Below, piece by piece: positions 22,498-33,163 of a DNA stretch of 64,000 nucleotides (position 1 is its first letter; each line of letters begins with the position of its first letter). The position numbers and the translations under genes are program-made. The notes beneath the pieces are model-generated. The model saw nothing but the letters and a program-made list of their open reading frames with translations, did no database searches and was not told where the DNA came from. Origin of the DNA: Diabrotica undecimpunctata (Eukaryota > Arthropoda > Insecta > Coleoptera > Chrysomelidae). Where the stretch lies: NCBI RefSeq assembly GCF_040954645.1, contig NC_092810.1:76726660-76790659 (forward strand), read 5' to 3'.

Positions 22498-24361
22498 TTC
22501 TTCTTTTCTCTTCTTTGTCAACCATTTTCCATCCACTCCTGAATGTAGGTCTCTCCCAATTGCTTCCATCTTTCTCTATCTTGCGCCAATCTAATCCACT
22601 GTTTGCCTGCCACTGTTCTTATGTCATCTACCCATCTTTTTTGAGGTCTTCCCGTGCTTCTTGTTGTCGTCGTTGGTCTCCATTCTAGAATTCTCCGTGT
22701 CCACCTGTTGTCATTATATCGGGCTACGTGACCTGCCCAGTGCCATTTCATTTTTGCAATTTCTTCCACAATATCTCTAATCTTCGTTCTACGTCTTATC
22801 TCGGTGTTTCTAATCTTGTCTCTTAGTGATATTCCAAGCATGATTCGTTCCATTCCTCTTTGCGTTGTTTCTAATTTTTTAGCAGATTTTTTTGGTAAGG
22901 GCTACTGTGTCCAAGCCGTAAGTACAAACTGGTAGTATGCATGTGTTATACACCTTTTTCTTTAAGTTTACAGGAATGGAGGTGTTTTTCAAGATATATG
23001 CTAATTTGCCGAAAGCGCCCCATGCCAGTTGTGTTCTTCTTTTAATTTCAGCATCTTGATTTGGTTTTCCTAGTTTGATAACATGACCTAGATATACATA
23101 ATGTTCAACATTTTCTATGGTATGATTTTGTATTGTTATATTTGTCTGGTCTCGGCTCAGTATTTTTGTTTTGCTGTAGTTCATTTTTAAGCCTACCGCT
23201 CCTGAAGCTGCATTTAATTGTTGTAACATATCATTTAGTTCTTGGATATTATCGGCTATTAAAACTATGTCATCTGCGAATCGCAAGTGGTTTAAGTATG
23301 ATCCGTCGACGTTGATACCCTTATTGTTCCATTCTAGTTTCTTAAAAATGTCTTCTAGAGCAAGGGTAAATAGTTTGGGAGAGATGGTGTCTCCTTGTCC
23401 TACTCCCCGTTGTAGTCTTATGGGATTAGTTTTTGTGCTTTCGTCCAGCTTTATCTGCATGGTGGCATTTTCATATATGTTTTTAATTATGTTAGTGTAT
23501 CTTGAATCTATACGTGCATTTTCTAGAGATTCAAGCACTGCCCATAATTCGATGGAATCGAATGCTTTATGGAAATCGACGAACGCCATATGAATTGGAA
23601 CATTATACTCGGTGCATTTTTCTATCAGTGTTCTTACGGTGTGCAAGTGGTCTATGGTACTAAAATGTTTTCTGAATCCAGCCTGCTCGATAGGTTGATA
23701 GAAATCGAGCTTCTATGTTAGGCGGTTGGTTATGATTTTAGTTAGTAATTTATACAGATGTGAGAGCAAGGATATTGGTCGGTAATTCTCGATGTTTGCT
23801 TTGTCTCCTTTCCTGAATAGTAAAATGACTTCGGAGTTGTACCATTCTTGAGGAATCTTTCCTTCATCAATTACTTTATTAAATAAAATATTTAATACCT
23901 GTTCTATTTTTCTTCCACCGATTTTCAACATTTCGACTGTAATTTTATCCTCTCCCGGACATTTATTCGTTTTTAGTTGATTTAGGGCCATTCTTATATC
24001 ATAGTCGGTTATGTCCGGTATTTCTTCTGAGCCGGTGTTAATTATTGTTCGTTCAGTACGTCGTTGTTGTGGTTGTGTATTTGCCGAGTATAATTTAGTG
24101 TAGAATTTTTCAATGGCCTCGCTTATTTCCTTTCTGTCTCGGACGGTGACGTTTTTCTCATTTTTTATTTCTATGATTTTTCTTGTGCCGTTTGAGTTTT
24201 TTGCTTTGAGTACTTTCATATTGCAGTTATCTTGTATTATATTTTTTATTAGATTGTTAGTATAGTTTCTATGATCGTTCCTAATTTCTTTCTTCACGTT
24301 TTTGTTTAAACTTTTGAAGCTGTCCGAAGTTCGATCTGTTCTGTTTCGTCTTTCTTTTAGT
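22498..24361 (-). mobile_element. RTE-clade LINE, 5'-truncated, inserted in Gypsy-C
   Basis: Flanked by 9-bp direct repeats ACGTTGTTC (22,489-22,497 and 24,362-24,370), which restore Gypsy-C RT. The minus-strand protein has KCPGEDKITVEML, LFRKGDKANIENYRPISLL, FVDFHKAFDSI, VGQGDTISPKLF, RFADDIVLIAD and the RTE-typical tail GRPQKRWVDDIRTVAG...LAQDRERW. Only one in-frame TAG (about 23,715) and one A-run frameshift (about 22,880) break it, suggesting a young copy. The endonuclease domain is lost by 5' truncation. The 3' end is a short A/G-rich tail. Confidence 0.9.
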
Positions 24362-24370
24362 ACGTTGTTC

Positions 24371-25651
24371 AGCAAACGGTAATCCACACAGAACCTCGTC
24401 GTTCCGTCTTTCTTCTTAACCAGGACCACCGGAGAGACCCATGGGCTCGTAGAAGGTTCTATCACTCCGTCTTTCTTCATTTCCTGAACAATTGTTTCAG
24501 CTTCCTCTCTTTTCGCCTGTGGTAATCGTCGAGCTGTTTGACGAATTGGCTTAGCATTACCAGTATCAATTTTATGCTTAACAACGGTAGTTCTTCTCGT
24601 CTTTCCTCCTTTCGGTACGAAAATATCACGATACTGCCGAAGAAATTCCCTTAATTTCCTTTTCTCCGTCTGATTTAGAGACTGTCCTGCAACTGCAACC
24701 ATTTGGTCGAACTTGTCGTTGGAATTATCAGATGTTCTCGCCTGACGGATTATGGATGTCACAGGTACACAAGTTCCTACTTTTGTCTCTTTATTGATGG
24801 TCACTGGGTAGTCATTGACATTGATAAGTCTCACAGGAATTTCTTTAGCCGAAGTCACCAATTCCTTTCCAATTATGATTCCACGGCCAACCTCGTCGTC
24901 ATGGTTCCAAGGCTCCATCATAACGGGTGTCCCTTCGTCCACAATTCCCTGTAGCCGCGCTACTATGATCGTTTCGCTTCTCACAGGTACGACTGTATCT
25001 TCTTTAATGGCTGCTTGCACAGTGTTGTCATCATGTGGATGAAGAAATACCTCCTCGTTGCCAACTTTGATTACATTATTCTTAAAATCCAATTGGAATC
25101 CATGCATATTCATTACGTCAATTCCTAATATAACATCCTCTTCGATGTCAGCAACTATAACAGTATGTACGAACTTTTCTGCTCCAATTCCCAATTTTCA
25201 CCTGTAGCGGTCCGAAGTCGCAACCTCGTTGGAGACAGTTTCTTAAGGCTGTTTATAACTGTCGGACGTATAATGGTTCTGGTCGCTCCGGTATCCACCA
25301 ACAACGTATGCCTTCTACCATTTATTTCCCCATCTACATATACACTATTTTCACGACATTTCAAAGAAGCTATTAGTATGAGAGTATCTTTGGAAAAGTT
25401 CCGGGTCGAAGCTGCCCCCCTAAGGCCGACCCGTTCTAGTTTTCCTGATGGTGAGTTTCTTGATTTGCGTCGTACCTAGGGTGCTTACATGAACTTCGTA
25501 CGTGTCCTATTTCGCCACACTTCCAGCATCTTATGGTCTTCGTTTTCTTGTATGTCATACTTTTCATCATATTAACCAGCTGGTCAAGTTTATCTTCATC
25601 TCCTTCCTCTTTTACAGTGTTAACTTTACTGTACCCGCCATAAGACATCAA
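24371..25651 (-). pseudogene. Gypsy-C zinc knuckle, protease and RT start
   Basis: CWKCGEIGHVRSSC (about 25,530) is a CCHC knuckle. Protease LLVDTGATRTII lies at about 25,290, followed by DVILGIDVMNMHGF. The RT begins KHKIDTGNAKPIRQ, IVQEMKKDGVIEPSTSPW, FCVDYRLLNNV, ending exactly at the RTE insertion. Frameshifts near 25,170 and 25,440 separate the parts. The protease-to-RT segment is an unbroken open frame of about 270 residues. Confidence 0.85.
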
Positions 25652-26289
25652 CCAGCGTCTTGTGACGAGCTAATCGCAGTGTTCTCTGCTTTTCATGATC
25701 ACGAAGACCATCAATAAACGTTTGAACGGCCAGCTTTTCCATCATGTCTTCGGGAGCTGTTGGATAAGCATATCGTACTAATCTGGCAATATCTACCTCA
25801 TATTCTTGAACAGCCTCATCTTTCTTTTGTCTTCGATTTTTAAGCTGCGACTGATATACATGCTCCAAATGTCGTGGCCATATCGCATATTTAACCTCTT
25901 CTTAAGTTGTTCGAAATCATCCGTCTCCTCCAGAGCAATAGTCAGGTTTACAGCCTTTTCTTTTTCAGACCATCCATTCGCTCTTGCGGCTGATTCGAAC
26001 TGTTTCATGTAGTTGTTCCATGATGATTTTCCGTCGAAAGTTGGGACTTTCACATGAACAGAACTTCCACTTCCTTCAAATTTCGGCAGTGTGTCCAACT
26101 TACATTTCGTCTCGTTTTATTTTGTCTCTACTGTAATTGGCTTGTATCCTCTCTCTGCTGTCCCTGTTTCCTCCATCTTTCGTTCCATCTCTTTCATCTT
26201 TTCTTCGAAGGCCAACATATCGCCAGCAACTTGGTTTTTTAGCGTAGACATTCTATCGTCGAGGGCAGACATCTCAGAAGTGACTTTAG
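25626..26289 (-). pseudogene. Gypsy-C gag, capsid part and downstream half
   Basis: Contains VPTFDGKSSWNNYMKQFE, ARANGWSEKEKAVNL and FEQLKKRLNMRYG (capsid-type helices), then ALVRYAYP-like and FIDGLRDHEKQRTLRLA segments. Upstream residues (SALDDRMSTLKNQVAGD) are the coiled coil that is duplicated on the other side of the inserted Gypsy-D fragment. A stop or frameshift lies near 25,870 and another near 26,098. Confidence 0.75.
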
Positions 26290-26293
26290 CTGA

Positions 26294-27068
26294 AGCTGAC
26301 CTATCATGATATTCTTTTACTTTCCTTTCTTTTTCCTTAATAAATTTGTTATATTCGTCCCTATCAATTGTTTTTGGTATGAGTATTTTTTCACTAACAG
26401 GTAATTTCATTCTTAAATTACGTGACATTAATAACTGAGCTGGAGAATAACCACATTCTAACGTTGTATTTCTGTATTGCAACATTCCCTGATATGGATC
26501 AGAGCCTGACTCTATACACTTATTAAAAATATTCTTTACAGTTTGAACTGTCCTCTCTACCAAACCATTACTTTTTGGATAATAAGGACTAGAACTTTGA
26601 TAAGTAATGTCCCAATCTACTAAAAATGACTGAAACTCTTTTGATGAGAATGGGGGACCATTATCAGACATTAAGATCAATGGTATTCCATGTCTCGCAA
26701 ATATAGACTTCATTGTACTAATTACCTCTTTTGCTGAAGTATTATTTAAAGGCGCTATTTCAAAGTATTTAGAATAATAATCTGTTCAACTTTATTCTTT
26801 ATATCTACTGTCATGCCTGGCCAAAAAACTACTGTACGTGCTTGTCGAATACATTTTTCATATCCTAAATGACCTTCATGAATTATTTCTAATATAACTT
26901 GACGCAATGAATCAGGAATTATTATTTGATTTCCTCTAAAGACTAATCCATCCACAACATGTATTTCATGATTGAAATTGTAATACGGTTTAACTTCCGT
27001 TTCCAATTTATTTTTCGAACTTGGCCAACCTTCATTATAATATTTATTATTGACTGTAAAACTCTATC
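26294..27068 (-). mobile_element. Copied 775-bp Gypsy-D fragment inside Gypsy-C gag
   Basis: By eye identical to 29,189-29,963 of Gypsy-D (the two shared open frames have the same residues), including that element's internal integrase deletion. It carries no LTR, poly-A or TIR. The host gag on either side is duplicated over 115 bp (26,175-26,289 and 27,066-27,180). The right junction shares ATC with the donor, and the left has a short repeated AGCTGA. It creates a chimaeric frame of integrase followed by gag coiled coil (26,713-26,117). Confidence 0.9.
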
Positions 27069-27584
27069 TTTCGTTCCATCTCTTTCATCTTTTCTTCGAA
27101 GGCCAACATATCGCCAGCAACTTGGTTTTTTAGCGTAGACATTCTATCGTCGAGGGCAGACATCTCAGAAGTGACTTTAGAGATGTTAGCAGAAACTTTA
27201 CTTTCCAGAGAAGAAATCTCGTTAGAAACTTTGTTTTCTAAAGAAGCGATGTCACCAGAAACTTTGTTCTCTAATGATGCGATGTCACCAGAAACTTTGG
27301 CCACATCACCAGAAACTTTGGCCACATCAGAAGAAACTTTCGAAATTGTTCTCTAATGATGCGATGTCGCCAGAAACTTTATTCTCTAATTTCGAAATCG
27401 ACGAGATGACAGCATCATGTTTATCTTCAAATATATAACTTTCTGGGTTTAAACCATCTTCATCTAAAGCGTTCTTTAGTCGTTGGACTAACTCAGCCTT
27501 TTTTCCGGTAGAAGCTAATTCTCTATCCTCGAAATGTCTTCTTAAATGCATAACTGTGAGCTCATAAATCGTAGTAATTTTCAC
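27047..27584 (-). pseudogene. Gypsy-C gag N-terminus, SAP-like motif and 11-residue coiled-coil repeats
   Basis: Starts MKITTIYELTVMHLRRHFED; residues about 9-45 (ELTVMHLRRHFEDRELASTG...) fit a SAP motif. Then come repeats of KVSGDIASLEN-type 11-residue units (33-bp DNA unit), predicted coiled coil. A frameshift at about 27,327-27,345 splits the repeats. The start Met is 38 bp from the PBS. Repeat number is likely variable between copies. Confidence 0.75.
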
Positions 27585-27621
27585 TATTTATTTTATATAT
27601 TCCACTTTCTGACACCACTTG

Positions 27622-28027
27622 TAGTATTATTATTAATCTAATTTATTGTCTTTATTTATTATTAAAGGTTCTATTTATAACACTTATAAATTTATTAAAG
27701 TCTTTATTACTAATTTATTTTACACCAATAATTATATAATTTATCTACATTTAATACGTACGTTACATTTTAAAACTCGACGCGATGTTCAAAAACTAAC
27801 TGTTTTCTTTACAATAAAATTCCTCTTTAAATATAAAATCACGTTATTAGAGAATTGCCGCGATTTCCCATCGAAGAGCCCAGAAGGTCGCTCAGACTGG
27901 TTTTATTCGGCCTGCCTCTGAAAATTTCAAGTCGCGGATGACTCATCAGAATTCAGGTAGACAGGTCTTTCAACTGAGCGCCGAAATAACTAGAAGAGAA
28001 AAGATATTAGTAATAAATATGTTTACA
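27622..28027 (-). repeat. Gypsy-C 5' LTR (probable)
   Basis: On the minus strand the LTR would start TGTAAACAT (28,027) and end AATACTACA (27,622), followed by AG and a TGGTGTCAGAAAGTGG primer-binding site just before gag. A related R/U5 end occurs in the opposite orientation at 34.1-34.3 kb. The left end in element orientation is not confirmed by a 3' partner. Confidence 0.6.
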
Positions 28028-28046
28028 GTTTTGAGTCATATGAGGC

Positions 28047-28300
28047 GTCATTATCTATCGTAACAATATTAAACTTAAAAAATAATTAAAAAACATCAAT
28101 TTTTCAGTTTGTGCATCCGAAAGGTATAGTTAATAAAAAACTGACTTTCGACAGAGTCTATTTTAAACTCGACAGAGTCATTATCTATCGTAACAATATT
28201 AAACTTAAAAAATAATTAAAAAACATCAATTTTTCAGTTTGTGCATCCGAAAGGTATAGTTAATAAAAAACTGACTTTCGACAGTCTATTTTAAACTTTA
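28047..28300. repeat. 130-bp tandem duplication (2 units)
   Basis: GTCATTATCTATCGTAACAA begins at 28,047 and again at 28,177; the units are nearly identical, with small differences at the GACAG-TCTATTTT junction. AT-rich, no coding signal. Confidence 0.85.
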
Positions 28301-28497
28301 AGTTTTTTATAACCAAAAGGGAAGGAACTAAAATCTTCAAAAAATTTTCTTTTGGTTAAATTTGGTCTATCTATATTTTTTTTGCACAGGTTTTCGTAAT
28401 AACGCAATGATCTTGTGTTCTTTTAATTTGGTTAGTGACAACAGAAACACGATCGGTCTTTGTAAGTACCATCTCTTTGATTTTTTCAAAATTAATT
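28290..28497 (-). pseudogene. Polinton-type DNA polymerase B, C-terminal end
   Basis: The minus strand continues the polymerase interrupted by Gypsy-D. After the insertion site the frame reads NFEKIKEMVLTKTDRVS and, after a frame change, ends FPFGY plus a few residues, the terminal motif of protein-primed family B polymerases of Polinton/adintovirus elements. It joins the frame ending LNYENSKLI at 33,164 across Gypsy-D and the TAATT duplication. Confidence 0.6.
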
Positions 28498-28700
28498 TGT
28501 TACGTTGTCTCTGTGGGCTTTTAATAATATTGACGACCAGTTTCTTTTTAATATATTTTATTAAAGACCAACTAAACTTAATACATGATTATATCTAACG
28601 AGCCATCTTTTTCCCTTTCTGTCCGCTGTCCATCTCCTTCACCTGTCACTCATGTTAAGGTAGGTTTACAAATATTAAGGTAGGTTCACATAACATAACA
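28498..28700 (-). repeat. Gypsy-D 3' LTR
   Basis: 203 bp; preceded (minus sense) by AAAAAAAAAGGGGCA. Same ends as the 5' copy at 32,983-33,163. Confidence 0.9.
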
Positions 28701-28774
28701 TGCCCCTTTTTTTTTACAAAAAAAACTAAACTATCCCAACAACCTAAATCTTCCCGCAACACTACACTGCCGCA

Positions 28775-29963
28775 TTAGTCTTCTGAAAATGAAAACCTTT
28801 TTGGTCTATTTACAATTCGACCACTCCTGGTACAAAATTGATTACTTACATTTAGTCTATGTGACCTATTTAAGCTAACATTTAAATTGTCATAACTTTG
28901 ATTTGAAATTGATGTATCGTTGTTCATATTTGGAGCCTCATACAAATTGGAACTAGCTGCTGTACTATTTTCATGCTTAACTATCACCTCACTATTTTGT
29001 CTACTAATTGTACTGGCAGGCTTTAATATGTGTTGTCTGTTCCTACGATAATGTACACCTTCAGGTGTTCTGACGACATATGATCTTGGAAAAGGACCTA
29101 TTTCTATCACAGTAGCTGGTAACCACGGTGATGATGGAACCTTTTTATAAAATACATTTTCTCCAACAAACAGATTCGCTAAGTTTCTAGCTGACCTATC
29201 ATGATATTCTTTTACTTTCCTTTCTTTTTCCTTAATAAATTTGTTATATTCGTCCCTATCAATTGTTTTTGGTATGAGTATTTTTTCACTAACAGGTAAT
29301 TTCATTCTTAAATTACGTGACATTAATAACTGAGCTGGAGAATAACCACATTCTAACGTTGTATTTCTGTATTGCAACATTCCCTGATATGGATCAGAGC
29401 CTGACTCTATACACTTATTAAAAATATTCTTTACAGTTTGAACTGTCCTCTCTACCAAACCATTACTTTTTGGATAATAAGGACTAGAACTTTGATAAGT
29501 AATGTCCCAATCTACTAAAAATGACTGAAACTCTTTTGATGAGAATGGGGGACCATTATCAGACATTAAGATCAATGGTATTCCATGTCTCGCAAATATA
29601 GACTTCATTGTACTAATTACCTCTTTTGCTGAAGTATTATTTAAAGGCGCTATTTCAAAGTATTTAGAATAATAATCTGTTCAACTTTATTCTTTATATC
29701 TACTGTCATGCCTGGCCAAAAAACTACTGTACGTGCTTGTCGAATACATTTTTCATATCCTAAATGACCTTCATGAATTATTTCTAATATAACTTGACGC
29801 AATGAATCAGGAATTATTATTTGATTTCCTCTAAAGACTAATCCATCCACAACATGTATTTCATGATTGAAATTGTAATACGGTTTAACTTCCGTTTCCA
29901 ATTTATTTTTCGAACTTGGCCAACCTTCATTATAATATTTATTATTGACTGTAAAACTCTATC
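28775..29963 (-). pseudogene. Gypsy-D integrase with internal deletion
   Basis: The zinc-binding region starts EIIHEGHLGYEKCIRQ (HH part), but the frame passes from KNKVEQ directly into a DYYSKYFEIAPL-type segment, losing the CXXC pair and the first catalytic Asp. The second Asp (LMSDNGPPFSS) and the Glu (NGLVERTVQTVK) are present, followed by a basic C-terminal domain to 28,775. The same deletion is in the copy at 26.3-27.1 kb, so it predates that copying. Confidence 0.85.
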
Positions 29964-31453
29964 AGTTTTGGTTGCTGCCTGTATTTCCATTAATTTCTTT
30001 GAAGACACAGCTAAATTGTTAACTAATAAACTTCCATGTATACGTAACTCTTCATCTCCAATATCAGTATTATCTGGACCTTCTACTGGTGCCCTACTTA
30101 ATGTATCTGCAATGAAAAGAAATTTTCCTGGAGTATAGCTAACTTCTAAATCATAAAGCTGTAAGTTTAGCATCATCCTTTGCAAACGTGCTGGAACCTC
30201 AGATAATGGTTTTTTAAAAAGACTGACTAATGGTTTATGATCTGTTTCAACTTGAACTTTTCTACCATAAATGTATTGTTTAAATCTAGTACATCCGAAC
30301 TGGATTGCATATAACTCTTTCTCTATTTGTGCATAATTTGACTGAGCCTGTGACAAAGATTTAGATGCATATGCTATAGGTTTTTTGTTTTGTGAAATCA
30401 CTGCACCAACTGCAAATTGTGAACTATCAACTGATAATGTTAAAGGTAAATTGTTATCAAAATATGCTAGTACTGGCGTTTGACTAATCATTTTTTTAAG
30501 TGACTCAAATTCTCTTCCATGCTCTTCTGTCCAATGAACACTAATATTTTTTTTTTCAATAACAACCTTAAATTTTTTGTACGCTCTGCTAAATTATCTA
30601 TGTACCCACCTAAATAATTAATCATTCCCAAAAATCTTCTAATATCAGCTACACTGTTAGGAATAGACATTTGACAAATTGCACTTACTTTACTAGAATC
30701 TGGACATATGCCTTCTGCACTAAAAATATGACCCAAATATTTTATATCTGATAATAGAAATTTGCATTTGTCCATATTGAATTTTAAATTGAATTGTTTT
30801 GCCCTTTCTAGTAGGTACTAGTTCTAGTATTTTATTGTGACCTTCCAAAGTTTCACTATAAATTAAAATATTATCTATATATAAACAAACTCCTTCTATG
30901 TCTCCAACTATTTCATTCATTACTTTATGAAAAATTTCAGGAGCGCAGCTTATACCGTAAGGTAATCTTGTAAATCTAAACCTTCCAAAGGGTGTATTAA
31001 ATGTGCATAGCTTAGAACTCTCTAAATCTAATGGTATCATCCAAAACCCTGACTGTGCATCTAGTGTTGAAAAATATTTTGCTTTTGCTAATTTTGACCT
31101 AATCTCATTAAATGTTGGTATAGGATAATGACATCTTTTTATAGCTTTGTTTAAATTACGGGGATCCAGACAAACTCTCAAACTTTTATTACTTTTTTCG
31201 ACTAAGACTATTGAATTTACCCATTCACTTGCTTCATTGACTTTTTCTATTACTCCCGTAGACAACATTCTGTTTAATTCTTCTTTTAATTTATCATGTA
31301 AAGAAAAAGGTATTCTTCTTGGCGGTTCTATTATAGGTTTAATATTTTTATCAATTTCTAAGTGACATACATTAGGTAGACAACCTAGACCAGTAAAAAC
31401 TTGTTTATTTTTCTCTATTATAGACTCATGACTTACTAGACCAACTTTTTTAA
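29964..31453 (-). pseudogene. Gypsy-D reverse transcriptase and RNase H
   Basis: Open part 31,268-30,720 has LSTGVIEKVNEASEW, CLDPRNLNKAIKR, STLDAQSGFWMIPLD, LPYGISCAPEIFHKVM and the catalytic box LYIDNILIYSE, where the second Asp is Asn. Then comes a shift, then YLGHIFSAEGI and RFLGMINYLGGYI. RNase H: SVDSSQFAVGAVIS, IEKELYAIQFGC, ETDHKPLVSLF, IADTLSRAP. Frameshifts at about 30,790 and 30,490. Confidence 0.85.
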
Positions 31454-31454
31454 T

Positions 31455-32832
31455 TTATTTTAATTTATGACAAGTATCTAGACCCAAAATTGTTTGACAC
31501 TCCAAATTCCCAATAATGAACTCAATACTTTCTAACCTATTCTCAATTTCACATAACAAATTTACTTTTCCTACTATAGGTATGACATCATTTGAAAAAG
31601 ACTTTAAATTTATACATGTAGGTACCAGTTCTAACTTTTCTACATTAACCTCATTAAAAATTTTTATTGACATCACATTAGCTTGTGCACCTGTATCTAA
31701 ATAACATACTACATTTATTTTATTGATTCTGACTACAATTGACCAATTCTGATTAATACTATTCTGACTAATAGTTTTAATAACAAAACATGGATCATTT
31801 CCATTATTAGATGATTGTACTGTACTTTCTCTTAAATTTATTTTATTTACTCTTTTAGTTTGACAACATTTTGCATTATGACCTTGTTTTTTACAATAAT
31901 GACAAATAGCTACTAAAGCTGGACATTTATTTCTATGATTTTCACCACATCTTTGACAAACTTTTCTTACCACTTGATTATTTTCACTATTCTTACTCTG
32001 ATTTGCATATCCATTATATCTTGATTTAAAATTCGGACTCGTTACCTGACTGACTGTTTGTGTTCGTACCATCAATGTTGTACCTTTGACTATCATCATT
32101 TCTCCAACTTGGACCTGGGACTTCATTTCTATACCTTGAATGATTTGAATTGTGACTCTTGTAACTACTATTTTGGTAAAAATTCGGACCTGGGCCATCT
32201 TTATTCTTCTCTACTTTGTATACCACTGCTTCTGAATTTTTATTTAACTGTTGTGCTTGCATTTGAGTTGTAATTATATTTTGAGCAGTTTGTAATACCT
32301 TTTCTGTCTTCAGATCTACTTGCAATAGTTTTTGCTTAATTGAATGGTATTTAGGATTTAAACCAATAATGAACATGTCACACACCAAACTTTCTTTTAA
32401 AATTCCTAATTCACATGTTAAACTCAAATTCTTTAGACTAGTCATGAAATCTTCAATGGTTTCACCATCTTTCTGTACTCTAGTAAGAAAATAATGTCTT
32501 TCTACTGTTAAATTTTTCTTCGTGTTACAGTATTTTTCAAATTTCCCTACAACTTCTTGAAATGTTACAGTATCCATGTTAACCTCAAATGACTTGTAAA
32601 TATTTCTTGCATCTGTACCAATATAGTGCAATAATAAAGCTACTTTTCTCGCATCGTTTTCTTCCTCTAAACCTGTGGCCCTCAAAAATATTTTGAAATT
32701 TATGTTCCACTCTCCCCAGTTGTGTGCCAAATTTCCTTGCATTGACAATGGTTGGATTTCATTTCCTATTACGTTACTTTTTATTTTTACAACGACAGGT
32801 TGATTCTGCTCTATAGAATCTTGTTCCGACAT
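31455..32832 (-). pseudogene. Gypsy-D gag and protease
   Basis: Gag starts MSEQDSIEQNQPVV and is open for 268 aa (NWGEWNINFKIFLRATGLEEE, FEKYCNTKKNLTVERHYF: the capsid fold seen in K02A2.6-like gypsy elements). In an overlapping second frame come two zinc knuckles, CQRCGENHRNKCP and CHYCKKQGHNAKCC, then the protease CYLDTGAQANVMS (about 31,700) and IGNLECQTILGLDT. The change of frame near 32,050 may be the natural gag-pol shift or a mutation. Confidence 0.8.
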
Positions 32833-32982
32833 GGTTGAACTTTATCTTTTGACCGTTTTTAATTAAATTTCTTTTAAAACCAACCAGACCACCACGTGCT
32901 GTTAGACCATGTTTCGACTTATTTTATGACTATTATAATACTCGTTGCTATAATCTGACCTGAATTTTTACTTCTGACACCA

Positions 32983-33163
32983 TGTTACGTTGTCTCTCTG
33001 GGCTTTTAATAATATTGACGACCAGTTTCTTTTTAATATCTTATTAAAGACCAGTATCTAACGAGCCATCTTTTTCCCTTTCTGTCCGCTGTCCATCTCC
33101 TTCACCTGTCACTCATGTTAAGGTAGGTTTACAAATATTAAGGTAGGTTCACATAACATAACA
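32983..33163 (-). repeat. Gypsy-D 5' LTR
   Basis: 181 bp; followed on the minus strand by TGGTGTCAGAAGTAAAAATT, the primer-binding site. It lacks a short stretch present in the 3' copy. Confidence 0.9.

Larger units (their letters stand above)
28498..33163 (-). mobile_element. Gypsy-D, complete LTR retrotransposon (4.67 kb)
   Basis: LTRs at 28,498-28,700 and 32,983-33,163 (TGTTATG... to ...CGTAACA on the minus strand), 5-bp target duplication TAATT on both sides, PBS TGGTGTCAGAAGT after the 5' LTR, and a polypurine tract (A-run then GGGGCA) before the 3' LTR. The LTRs differ by about 22 bp of indel in the middle. It inserted in a Polinton-type polymerase gene. Defects: YIDN instead of YxDD, an integrase deletion, and frameshifts in pol. 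Confidence 0.95.

Noticed and set aside
28047..28300. Possible CRISPR-like array
   Set aside because: Only two units, directly adjacent without spacers; eukaryotic AT-rich context.
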